Source of the DNA: an uncultured Paracoccus sp. | GTDB taxonomy: Bacteria > Pseudomonadota > Alphaproteobacteria > Rhodobacterales > Rhodobacteraceae | DNA: 7,500 bases | Assembly: GCA_937859005.1 (NCBI GenBank) | Contig: CALLYR010000314.1 | Span: forward strand, 1-7,500 | Reading direction: 5' to 3' | Part shown: one piece after another, positions 1-6,446 of the stretch | Layout: the number at the start of each line of letters is the position of its first letter | Position numbering within the stretch: position 1 is the first letter of the stretch | Position numbers and translations under genes: made by a program | The notes under the pieces: model-generated | Databases searched by the model: none | Seen by the model: the letters and a program-made list of their open reading frames with translations, nothing else | What the model was told of the DNA's origin: nothing

Positions 1-851
1 GGCGACCTGCTGGTGGATGCCGGGCATCCGGGCGATTGCCGGGGCGTGGCCATGCCCGACAGGATGCTGGACCTGATCGATCTGGGTCCAGTGGCGCTGG
101 ACCGCCTGCGCGGGATGCTGGACGACTGCCGCGGCCGGTTCGAACCGGGGGTTGCGCTGCCTCTGGCCGATGTCCGCCTGCTGGCCCCGGTCCCGCGGCC
201 GCGCAAGAACATCTTCGGCATCGGGCTGAACCATGTCGGGCATGTCGCGGAAACGGTCGATGCGCTGGGCTCGGCCCGCGGCCTGCCCGCGCAGCCGATC
301 ATCTTTTCCAAGCGGCCGACCGCGGTGATCGGCCCGGACGATCCGATCCGCCACGACGCCTGCCTGACGCAACAGCTTGACTGGGAGGTCGAGCTGGCCG
401 TCATCATCGGCCGCACCGCCCGCCGGGGGACGCAAGCGGACGCGCTGTCCCATGTCTTCGGCTACAGCGTGATGATCGATGTCAGCGCGCGAGACAACCG
501 CCGCGCGGGGCAGTGGGTCGATTCCAAGGGGATGGACAGCCATGCCCCCTTCGGCCCCTGCATCGTTACCGCCGACGAGATCCCCGATCCGCAGGCGCTG
601 GACCTGTGGCTGACGAAGAACGGCAAGGAAAAGCAGCGGTCGAACACCCGCCCCATGCTGTTCAAGGTCGATGCGCTGATCGCCGACATCAGCGCGGGCA
701 TCACGCTGGAGCCGGGCGACATATCGCCACCGGTACGCCCGAGGGCGTGGGCGCGGGCCGCGATCCGCAGGAATGGATGTGGCCGGGCGACGCGATCGAA
801 GCCTGCGTCGAAGGCATCGGCACGATCCGCCATCCCGCTGCCGCCGTCTGA
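1..851 (+). pseudogene. Fumarylacetoacetate hydrolase (FAH) family protein, 5'-partial and frameshifted
   Basis: The frame is open from base 1, so the N-terminus (perhaps 20-25 residues) lies outside the window. FAH-family enzymes are metal-dependent and hydrolyse, decarboxylate or isomerise acylpyruvate-like compounds, often late in aromatic degradation. Visible hallmarks are an N-terminal segment with RPRKNIFGIGLN, the metal-ligand motif WEVELAVIIGR (Glu codons at 385 and 391), the FGYSVMIDVSARD block (Asp codon at 478), and RSNTRPMLFKVDALI leading to LEPGDI. After LEPGDI the frame turns to unrelated sequence, while the expected continuation IATGTPEGVG...WPGDAIEACVEGIGTIRHP appears in another frame from 723 and stops at 851. 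The sequence reads GACATATCGCC where GACATCATCGCC would be expected, so one base seems lost at 721-723. This is either a real inactivating mutation or a sequencing/assembly error. Exact substrate is unknown; relatives include HpaG/HpcE-type and acylpyruvase-type enzymes. Confidence 0.85.
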
Positions 852-864
852 TCCGCCCGCACAG

Positions 865-887
865 GGCCGCGCATCATGGCGCAGGCC
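865..887 (+). other. Intercistronic hairpin between the FAH gene and the nitrilase gene
   Basis: GGCCGCGC (865-872) pairs with GCGC plus GGCC (879-882 and 884-887), with a single bulged A at 883 and a 6-nt loop. This gives 8 G-C pairs, 14 nt after the FAH stop and 30 nt before the nitrilase start. No T-run follows, so it is not a typical intrinsic terminator; it could act in RNA processing or partial termination, or be chance in GC-rich DNA. The alternative nitrilase ATG at 876 lies in its loop. Confidence 0.35.
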
Positions 888-905
888 GCAAGGCACCAAT
901 CGTAC

Positions 906-910
906 AGGAG
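906..910 (+). promoter_or_regulatory. Ribosome binding site of the nitrilase gene
   Basis: AGGAG lies 7 nt before the ATG at 918 and decides this start over the in-frame ATG at 876. Confidence 0.7.
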
Positions 911-917
911 CATCCGC

Positions 918-1865
918 ATGACCCAACCCTGGAAAGCCGCCGTCGCCCAGATCGCCTCGGTTCCCGATGATCCGCTGGCCTCGGCGCGCAAGGCGGCGGA
1001 CGCGATCCGCACCGCCGCCGGACAGGGGGCCAGGCTGATCGTGTTCCCCGAGGCATATCTGGGCGGCTATCCCAAGGGCGCATCCTTCGGCGCCCCCATC
1101 GGGATGCGCCGCCCCGAGGGGCGCGAGGCCTATCTGCGCTATCACGAGGCCGCCATCGACCTGACCGGCGACGAGATTGCCACTGTCGCCGAGGCGACGG
1201 CCCGGACCGGCATCTTCGCCGTCATCGGCTGCATCGAACGTGACGGCGGCACGCTGTACTGCACGGCGCTGTTCTTCGACGGGGAAAGGGGGCTGATCGG
1301 CAAGCATCGCAAGCTGATGCCCACCGCCGGGGAACGGCTGATCTGGGGTTTCGGCGACGGCTCGACCATGCCGGTGTTCGACACGGCCCTGGGGCGCGTG
1401 GGCGCGGTGATCTGCTGGGAAAACTATATGCCGATGCTGCGGATGCACATGTATGCGCAAGGGATCGGGATTTACTGCGCCCCCACCGCCGACGACCGCG
1501 ACACCTGGCTGCCCTCGATGCAGCATGTGGCGCTGGAAGGGCGCTGTTACGTGCTGACCGCCTGCCAGTACATCACCCGCGCGGCTTACGGCACGGACCA
1601 TGAATCGGCGCTGGGGGACGATCCCGCCACGGTGATGATGCGCGGCGGCAGCGCCATCGTGGACCCCCTGGGCCGGGTGCTGGCCGGTCCCGATTTTTCC
1701 GGCGAGACGATCCTTTATGCCGGGATCGACCCCGCCCAGATCCTGCGCGGCAAGTTCGATTTCGACGTGGCGGGCCATTATTCCCGCCCCGACGTGTTTC
1801 ACCTGTCGGTGGACGACCGGCCCAAACCCGCCGTTTCGGCGCTGTCGGCTGCGGAAAGGACCTGA
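918..1865 (+). CDS. Nitrilase (carbon-nitrogen hydrolase superfamily, nitrilase branch)
   Basis: A 315-residue cytoplasmic enzyme, normal length for bacterial nitrilases, which hydrolyse organic nitriles to the carboxylic acid plus ammonia. The catalytic residues are all present: Glu45 in FPEAYLGGYPKG, Lys132 in HRKLMPT, and nucleophile Cys166 in VICWENYMP. A further conserved Glu139 is in GERLIWGFGDGS. The later block DTWLPSMQHVALEGRC (about 195-210) is also typical. CWENYMP and the GERLIWG block favour a true nitrilase over an amidase or carbamoylase; aliphatic versus aryl or arylacetonitrile preference cannot be read from sequence. The start at 918 is chosen because AGGAG (906-910) sits 7 nt upstream and MTQPWKAAVAQ is a normal family N-terminus; an in-frame ATG at 876 would add 14 unsupported residues. 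The flavin reductase gene follows after 4 bp, so the two are almost certainly co-transcribed. Confidence 0.93.
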   Translation: MTQPWKAAVAQIASVPDDPLASARKAADAIRTAAGQGARLIVFPEAYLGGYPKGASFGAPIGMRRPEGREAYLRYHEAAIDLTGDEIATVAEATARTGIFAVIGCIERDGGTLYCTALFFDGERGLIGKHRKLMPTAGERLIWGFGDGSTMPVFDTALGRVGAVICWENYMPMLRMHMYAQGIGIYCAPTADDRDTWLPSMQHVALEGRCYVLTACQYITRAAYGTDHESALGDDPATVMMRGGSAIVDPLGRVLAGPDFSGETILYAGIDPAQILRGKFDFDVAGHYSRPDVFHLSVDDRPKPAVSALSAAERT

Positions 1866-1869
1866 GGCG

Positions 1870-2514
1870 ATGCTGTTCGACATGGAAACGCTGGCCCCGC
1901 AGGACCGCTACAAGGTGCTGACCGCCTCGATCGTGCCGCGGCCCATCGCCTGGATCACCAGCGTCTCGGCCGAGGGCGTGCGCAATGCCGCCCCCTTCAG
2001 CTTTTTCAACATGATGGGCAGCAGCCCGCCCACCCTCGCCATCGGCCTGATGCCGCGGGAAGGGCGGCTGAAGGATACGGCGGCGAATATCCTGTCCACC
2101 GGTGAATTCGTCGTGAACCTCGTCGATCAGGCCAATGCGCAGGCGATGAACCTGACCTGCATCGACGCGCCCCCCGAGATCGACGAACTTGATCTGGCCG
2201 GGCTGAAGGTGCTGCCATCCCGGTCGGTCTCGCCGCCGCGGATCGCATCCGCGCCGGTGGCGCTGGAATGCCGGATGCTGGCCTCGGTCGTGACCGGGCC
2301 GTTGCAGACCATCGTCATCGGGCAGGTGATTTGCGCCCATGTCGCCGACGACCATGTGCTGGATGCCGGGCGCTGTCATGTCGACACGGCCCGGCTGGGG
2401 CTGATCGCGCGGATGGGGGGCAGCGGCGGCTATCTGCGTTCGACCGATCCGTTCCGGATGGAGCGACCGACCTGGGCCGCATGGCTGCGCGACCGGGCAG
2501 CGGAAACGGGCTGA
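1870..2514 (+). CDS. Flavin reductase family protein (FMN-binding split barrel, DIM6/NTAB type)
   Basis: A 214-residue protein with the flavin-reductase-like split-barrel fold. The family signature is clear near the N-terminus: YKVLTASIVPRPIAWITS (14-31) followed by NAAPFSFFN (39-47) and SSPPTLAIG (51-59), regions that bind FMN in relatives. Also typical are KDTAANILSTGEFVVNLV (68-85) and the C-terminal block RMGGSGGYLRSTDPF (181-195). Such proteins reduce FMN or FAD with NAD(P)H, often supplying reduced flavin to a separate monooxygenase, though some members have other flavin roles. No monooxygenase is in the window, so the partner is unknown. The ATG at 1870 is used because the N-terminus is family-like and the gap to the nitrilase stop is only 4 bp, suggesting shared transcription and a linked function. 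Confidence 0.9.
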   Translation: MLFDMETLAPQDRYKVLTASIVPRPIAWITSVSAEGVRNAAPFSFFNMMGSSPPTLAIGLMPREGRLKDTAANILSTGEFVVNLVDQANAQAMNLTCIDAPPEIDELDLAGLKVLPSRSVSPPRIASAPVALECRMLASVVTGPLQTIVIGQVICAHVADDHVLDAGRCHVDTARLGLIARMGGSGGYLRSTDPFRMERPTWAAWLRDRAAETG

Positions 2515-2549
2515 GGGGGCGCAAGGGACAGCCGGAACATCCGTGGAAA

Positions 2550-2579
2550 GCCGCCCCTTGCCGGTCTGCGGGGCGCGGC
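2550..2579 (+). terminator. Possible terminator-like hairpin after the flavin reductase gene
   Basis: GCCGC+CCC (2550-2557) can pair with GGG+GCGGC (2570-2572 and 2575-2579), with two bulged bases and a 12-nt loop, starting 36 nt after the stop codon. A nearby alternative pairs GCAAGGG (2521-2527) with CCCTTGC (2555-2561). No T-run follows, so evidence for intrinsic termination is weak. Confidence 0.25.
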
Positions 2580-2673
2580 CCTCTGTGCCCGCCGCTGCGG
2601 GGCCTTTGCCCGCAGGTCATCAGAAACCTTGCAGGCGCGGCCATTGCCGTTGCGCGGGGCAGGGGGGCTGCGG

Positions 2674-2687
2674 GCGGAACGCTTGCG
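2674..2687 (+). repeat. First copy of a 14-nt motif, GCGGAACGCTTGCG
   Basis: It matches the copy at 2772-2785 in 13 of 14 bases, with 10 identical bases in a row (AACGCTTGCG). The spacing of 98 bp and the place upstream of dppA suggest a possible regulator binding site. Chance repetition in GC-rich DNA is not excluded. Confidence 0.4.
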
Positions 2688-2769
2688 GATCGCGGCGCCC
2701 CCTGCGGCCCATCCGGCCGGGCCGGTACGCGCACATCGCCACGTCATTGTCCGCGGCCTCGCGGGCCCC

Positions 2770-2798
2770 TTGCGAAACGCTTGCGATTTCTGTGTTGT
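2770..2798 (+). promoter_or_regulatory. Weak sigma70-type promoter candidate for the dpp operon
   Basis: TTGCGA (2770-2775) could be a -35 box, with TGTTGT (2793-2798) at a 17-bp spacing as a poor -10 box (3 of 6 consensus bases). It falls in the least GC-rich patch of the intergenic region, 64-92 bp before the dppA start. The -35 candidate overlaps the second 14-nt repeat copy. Confidence 0.2.
2772..2785 (+). repeat. Second copy of the 14-nt motif, GCGAAACGCTTGCG
   Basis: This is the partner of the copy at 2674-2687. Its centre AAACGCTT fits the AANCGNTT core seen in many LacI-family operators, but the outer arms are not symmetrical. A tandem CTTGCGA also occurs twice here at an 11-bp period (2769-2775 and 2780-2786), so binding on one helical face is another possibility. 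Function is not established. Confidence 0.35.
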
Positions 2799-2850
2799 GG
2801 CCGAAGGAGGGCGCGGCTTTCCGGCCAGACGCCCATCCCACGCAACAGGG

Positions 2851-2855
2851 AAGGA
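2851..2855 (+). promoter_or_regulatory. Ribosome binding site that fixes the GTG start of dppA
   Basis: AAGGA lies 6 nt before GTG at 2862. The same frame is open far upstream (from 2268), so this site together with the signal peptide decides the start. Confidence 0.75.
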
Positions 2856-2861
2856 CAGAAC

Positions 2862-4457
2862 GTGAAATTTACCCCGATCCTCGCCGCATCGGCGCTGGCC
2901 CTCATGGCGGCGGGCGCTGCCAACGCCAAGACCCTGGTCTATTGCTCGGAAGGCTCGCCCGAGGGGTTCGACCCCGCGGCCTATACCTCCGGCACGACCT
3001 TCGACGCCAGTTCGCGCCCGGTCTTCAACGGCCTCGTCGCCTTCAAGCGCGGCACCACCGAGGTCGAGCCGGCGCTGGCCGAAAGCTGGGAAGTGTCCGA
3101 GGACGGGACCGAATACACCTTCCACCTGCGTCCGGGCGTCAAGTTCCACACCACCGACAGCTTCGCGCCCACGCGCGAGATGAACGCCGACGACGTGATC
3201 TTCTCGTTCAAGCGTCAGGGCGACGAAAGCGATCCATGGTTCCAGTATACCCCCGGCGTCACCTATGAATACTACAATTCCATGGGGATGGCCGACCTGA
3301 TCAAGTCGATCGAGAAGGTCGACGACCACACGGTGAAGTTCGTCCTGAACCACCCCGAGGCGCCGTTCCTGGCCAATCTGGCGATGGACTTCGCCGTGAT
3401 CCAGTCCAGGGAATACGCCGACAAGCTGGCCGCGGACAACCAGATGGAGCTGCTGAACCAGCAGCCCGTCGGCACCGGCCCGTTCAAGTTCGTGGCCTAT
3501 CAGAAGGATGCGGTGATCCGCTATGCCGCCAACCAGGAATACTGGGGCGAGCGGCCGAAGGTCGATACCCTCGTCTTCGCGATCACGCCCGACGCCTCGG
3601 TCCGGATGCAGAAGCTGCAGGCCGGCGAATGCCACATCATGCCCTATCCCGCGCCCGCCGACATCGCGGCGCTGAAGGGCGACACGAACCTGACGGTGAT
3701 GGAGCAGCCGGGCCTGAACGTGGCCTACATGGCCTATAACACCACCATCGCGCCCTTCGACAAGCCCGAGGTCCGCAAGGCCCTGAACATGGCGCTGAAC
3801 AAGCAGGCGATGGTCGATGCGGTGTTCCAGGGCATGGGCCAGGTCGCCAAGAACCCGATCCCGCCGACCATGTGGTCCTATAACGACGCGGTGCAGGACG
3901 AACCCTACGACCCCGAGGCCGCGAAGAAGATGCTGGCCGACGCGGGCGTCAGCGACCTGTCGATGGAAATCTGGGCGATGCCGGTGCAGCGCCCCTACAT
4001 GCCCAACGCCCGCCGCGTGGCCGAGATGTTCCAGGAGGACCTGTCCAAGGTCGGCGTCAAGGTGGACATCGTCAGCTATGAATGGGGCGAATATCTGAAG
4101 AAATCCACCGAACGCGACCGGAACGGCGCGGTGATCCTGGGCTGGACCGGGGACAACGGCGATCCCGACAACTTCCTGTCGGTGCTGCTGTCGTGCGAGG
4201 CGGCCGAGGACGGGGCCAACCGCGCCTTCTGGTGCGACCAGGCCTTCAGCGACCTGCTGATGAAGGCGCGCCAGTCCTCGGACCAGGCCGAGCGCACCAA
4301 GCTCTATGAAGAGGCGCAGGTCCTGTTCAAGCAGGGTGCGCCCTGGGCGACGCTGGCCCATTCCACGGTCGTGATGCCGATGTCGAACAAGGTCTCGGGC
4401 TATGTCATGAGCCCGCTGGGCACGCATCAGTTCGACAACGTGGACATCGAGGAGTAA
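2862..4457 (+). CDS. dppA: Periplasmic dipeptide-binding protein of an ABC importer (SBP family 5)
   Basis: A 531-residue precursor that captures dipeptides in the periplasm and delivers them to the DppBC permease. The GTG start is followed by a signal peptide: Lys2, a hydrophobic stretch, then AANA with likely cleavage after residue 22. The mature start, KTLVYCSEGSPEGFDP, is nearly the same as in Escherichia coli DppA as I recall it. Other shared blocks are LNVAYMAYN, AKNPIPPTMW, WAMPVQRPYMPNARR (Arg384/385) and GWTGDNGDPDN (Asp431-Asp436). In E. coli DppA, an Arg and an Asp in the last two blocks hold the dipeptide carboxylate and amino group, so real dipeptide binding is likely. E. coli DppA also takes up haem and 5-aminolevulinate; whether this one does is unknown. 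The gene is first in its operon and a hairpin separates it from dppB. Confidence 0.95.
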   Translation: MKFTPILAASALALMAAGAANAKTLVYCSEGSPEGFDPAAYTSGTTFDASSRPVFNGLVAFKRGTTEVEPALAESWEVSEDGTEYTFHLRPGVKFHTTDSFAPTREMNADDVIFSFKRQGDESDPWFQYTPGVTYEYYNSMGMADLIKSIEKVDDHTVKFVLNHPEAPFLANLAMDFAVIQSREYADKLAADNQMELLNQQPVGTGPFKFVAYQKDAVIRYAANQEYWGERPKVDTLVFAITPDASVRMQKLQAGECHIMPYPAPADIAALKGDTNLTVMEQPGLNVAYMAYNTTIAPFDKPEVRKALNMALNKQAMVDAVFQGMGQVAKNPIPPTMWSYNDAVQDEPYDPEAAKKMLADAGVSDLSMEIWAMPVQRPYMPNARRVAEMFQEDLSKVGVKVDIVSYEWGEYLKKSTERDRNGAVILGWTGDNGDPDNFLSVLLSCEAAEDGANRAFWCDQAFSDLLMKARQSSDQAERTKLYEEAQVLFKQGAPWATLAHSTVVMPMSNKVSGYVMSPLGTHQFDNVDIEE

Positions 4458-4463
4458 GGAAAA

Positions 4464-4492
4464 CGGCACGCGCGGGCCGCCCGGCCGTGCCG
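4464..4492 (+). other. Intercistronic hairpin between dppA and dppB
   Basis: CGGCACG (4464-4470) pairs exactly with CGTGCCG (4486-4492). Inside, GC+GGG (4472-4476) pairs with CCC+GC (4480-4482 and 4484-4485) around a CCG loop, with one bulged base on each side, for 12 G-C-rich pairs in total. It starts 7 nt after the dppA stop and has no T-run. Such hairpins behind binding-protein genes commonly protect the upstream mRNA 3' end or partly stop transcription, giving more binding protein than permease; that role here is inferred. Confidence 0.6.
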
Positions 4493-4516
4493 GTGCGGCC
4501 CCAAGGTGCTTGAATC

Positions 4517-5524
4517 ATGGCAAGATTTCTTCTCGGCAAGCTCGCCTATCTGATTCCCACGCTGCTGGGAATCACGATCGTGGCCTTTGGATTCGTGCGG
4601 GTGCTGCCCGGCGATCCGGTCCTGCTGATGGCCGGCGAACGGGGCATGAGCGCCGAACGCTATGCCGAGGTCAGCCGGCAGCTGGGCTTCGACAAGCCGA
4701 TCTGGCAGCAGTATCTGGATTTCCTGGGCCGGCTGCTGCAGGGCGACCTGGGCACTTCGCTGGTCACGAAAAAGCCTGTGCTGACCGAATTCATGGCGCT
4801 GTTCCCGGCTACGATGGAACTGGGGCTTTGCGCGATCCTGCTGGCGACGCTGGTGGGGATTCCCGCCGGAATCCTGGCCGCGATCAAGCGGGGGTCGTGG
4901 TTCGACCAGCTGACGATGGGGACGGCGCTGGTCGGCTATTCGATGCCGATCTTCTGGTGGGGGCTGCTGCTCATCATCGTGTTTTCCGGCATCCTGGGCT
5001 GGACCCCGGTGTCGGGGCGCATCTCGCTGATGTATTTCTTTCCGCCCGTCACCGGCTTCATGCTGATCGACAGCCTGCTGTCGGGGGAAGATGGCGCCTT
5101 CGCCTCGGCGGTCAGCCACCTGATCCTGCCCACCATCGTTCTGGCGACGATCCCGCTGGCGGTGATCGCGCGCCAGACGCGCAGCGCCATGCTGGAGGTG
5201 CTGGGCGAGGATTACGTCCGCACCGCCCGCGCCAAGGGCCTGTCCCCGCGCCGGGTCATCGGCGTCCATGCGCTGCGCAACGCCCTGATCCCGGTCATCA
5301 CCACCATCGGATTGCAGATCGGGGTGCTGATGGCCGGCGCCATCCTGACCGAGACGATCTTTTCCTGGCCCGGCATCGGCAAGTGGATGGTCGATTCGAT
5401 CTCGCGCCGCGACTATCCGGTGGTGCAGGGAGGGCTGCTGCTGATCGCGGCCATCGTGATGATGGTGAACCTGCTGGTCGATCTGCTCTATGGCCTCATC
5501 AACCCGCGCATCCGCCACCGCTGA
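4517..5524 (+). CDS. dppB: Dipeptide ABC transporter permease DppB
   Basis: A 335-residue inner-membrane permease of the binding-protein-dependent transport family, one half of the channel for peptides released by DppA. Hydrophobic segments lie near residues 12-30, 100-122, 134-160, 199-218, 255-280 and 304-326, fitting the usual six membrane spans. The N-terminal block LGKLAYLIPTLLGITIVAF and VRVLPGDP is typical of DppB/OppB. The EAA loop that docks onto the ATPases is EDYVRTARAKGLSPRRV (231-247), and TETIFSWPGIGKW (278-290) is a further family hallmark. The start at 4517 has only a weak Shine-Dalgarno (AAGGTG at 4503-4508), consistent with lower translation than dppA. dppC begins 18 nt after the stop. 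Confidence 0.95.
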   Translation: MARFLLGKLAYLIPTLLGITIVAFGFVRVLPGDPVLLMAGERGMSAERYAEVSRQLGFDKPIWQQYLDFLGRLLQGDLGTSLVTKKPVLTEFMALFPATMELGLCAILLATLVGIPAGILAAIKRGSWFDQLTMGTALVGYSMPIFWWGLLLIIVFSGILGWTPVSGRISLMYFFPPVTGFMLIDSLLSGEDGAFASAVSHLILPTIVLATIPLAVIARQTRSAMLEVLGEDYVRTARAKGLSPRRVIGVHALRNALIPVITTIGLQIGVLMAGAILTETIFSWPGIGKWMVDSISRRDYPVVQGGLLLIAAIVMMVNLLVDLLYGLINPRIRHR

Positions 5525-5542
5525 GATGAGAAGGGATATCGC

Positions 5543-6442
5543 ATGAGCGACGTGACCACGCTGCCTCGTCCCGGATCGCTGCGCCAGCGCGCGGGCGAGT
5601 TCTGGTTCTATTTCAGCGAGAACAAGGGCGCCGTCGTCGGCCTGTTCGTGTTCCTGGCGCTGGTCGCGGTGGCGCTCCTCGCCCCCCTGATCGCGCCGCA
5701 CAGCCCGTCCGACCAGTACCGCGACGCCCTGCTGATCCCGCCGATGTGGGCCGAAGGCGGGCGCGCGGCCTTTCCGCTGGGCACCGACGCGGTGGGCCGG
5801 GACATGCTGTCGCGGCTGATCTGGGGTGCGCAGTATTCGCTGTTCGTCGGCGTGATCGTCGTCACCGTCGCCCTGACCGGCGGCGTCGTGATCGGGCTGG
5901 TCGCGGGGTATTTCGGCGGCTGGGTCGATACGGTCATCATGCGGATCATGGATGTGATCCTGGCCTTTCCGTCACTGCTGCTGGCGCTGGTGCTGGTCGC
6001 GGTGCTGGGGCCGGGGCTGACCAATGCAATGATCGCCATCGCGCTGGTGCTGCAGCCGCATTTCGCGCGCCTGACCCGCGCCGCCGTCATGGCCGAAAAG
6101 AACCGCGAATATGTCATGGCCGCGCGCGTGGCGGGTGCGGGCAACCTGCGGCTGATGTTCCGCACCATCCTGCCCAACTGCCTTGCGCCCCTGATCGTGC
6201 AGGCCACGATGTCGTTTTCCACTGCGATCCTCGATGCCGCGGCGCTGGGCTTTCTCGGCATGGGCGCGCAGCCGCCGACCCCCGAATGGGGCACCATGCT
6301 GGCCGAGGCGCGCGAGTTCATCCTGCGCGCCTGGTGGGTGGTGACGCTGCCCGGCCTTGCGATCCTCGTCACGGTGCTGGCGATCAACCTCGTGGGCGAC
6401 GGCTTGCGCGACGCGCTCGACCCCAAGCTGAAGCGGAGCTGA
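5543..6442 (+). CDS. dppC: Dipeptide ABC transporter permease DppC
   Basis: A 299-residue inner-membrane permease that pairs with DppB. It has the family's cytoplasmic N-terminal stretch, a first span at about 30-51, and then the conserved PLGTDAVGRDMLSRLIWG block (78-95) seen in DppC/OppC proteins. More spans lie at about 100-122, 138-156, 160-172, 210-238 and 266-285. The EAA loop is REYVMAARVAGAGNLRLM (188-205). The C-terminal region has LGFLGMGAQPPTPEWGTML (235-253) and ends NLVGDGLRDALDPKLK, both standard. GAGAAGGG (5528-5535) gives a good ribosome binding site 7 nt before the ATG. Only 4 nt separate its stop from dppD. Confidence 0.95.
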   Translation: MSDVTTLPRPGSLRQRAGEFWFYFSENKGAVVGLFVFLALVAVALLAPLIAPHSPSDQYRDALLIPPMWAEGGRAAFPLGTDAVGRDMLSRLIWGAQYSLFVGVIVVTVALTGGVVIGLVAGYFGGWVDTVIMRIMDVILAFPSLLLALVLVAVLGPGLTNAMIAIALVLQPHFARLTRAAVMAEKNREYVMAARVAGAGNLRLMFRTILPNCLAPLIVQATMSFSTAILDAAALGFLGMGAQPPTPEWGTMLAEAREFILRAWWVVTLPGLAILVTVLAINLVGDGLRDALDPKLKRS

Positions 6443-6446
6443 TCCC

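Larger units (their letters stand above)
2515..2861. other. 347-bp intergenic region upstream of dppA
   Basis: No convincing gene was found here. Short open frames on both strands have compositionally biased Arg/Gly/Pro/Ala-rich translations and no recognisable family. The region holds a GC hairpin close to the flavin reductase stop, a longer-range inverted repeat (GCAGGGGG at 2659-2666 with CCCCCTGC at 2698-2705, loop 31 nt), a GGCCC/GGGCC pair at 2706-2723, two copies of a 14-nt motif, and a less GC-rich patch around 2770-2800 where a promoter is most likely. It probably divides the catabolic cluster from the transporter operon and controls the latter. Confidence 0.6.

Noticed and set aside
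15..29. Short perfect hairpin GGATGC-CGG-GCATCC
   Set aside because: It lies inside the FAH coding frame, where DAGHP is simply encoded this way. A 6-bp stem in GC-rich coding DNA is expected by chance.
715..730. Programmed ribosomal frameshift in the FAH gene
   Set aside because: No slippery heptamer or clear downstream stimulatory structure is visible, and this family has no known frameshifting. A -1 shift would also put His in place of the expected Ile.
876..917. Earlier nitrilase start at ATG 876
   Set aside because: It has no good ribosome binding site, lies in the loop of a hairpin, and adds residues not expected at a nitrilase N-terminus.
2268..2861. In-frame extension of dppA to 2268, giving a 729-residue protein
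   Set aside because: The extra 198 residues overlap the flavin reductase gene and look non-coding, while GTG at 2862 has a ribosome binding site and begins a clear signal peptide.
2629..2865. A 78-residue open frame in the dppA upstream gap
   Set aside because: Arg/Ala/Pro-rich translation, no family resemblance, no ribosome binding site, and it runs over the dppA start.
2430..4469. A 679-residue open frame on the minus strand opposite dppA, and similar long minus-strand frames at 462-1883, 4427-5701 and 6384-7187
   Set aside because: These mirror the codon structure of strong plus-strand genes in GC-rich DNA. Their translations are His/Arg/Gly/Asp-rich with no recognisable family.
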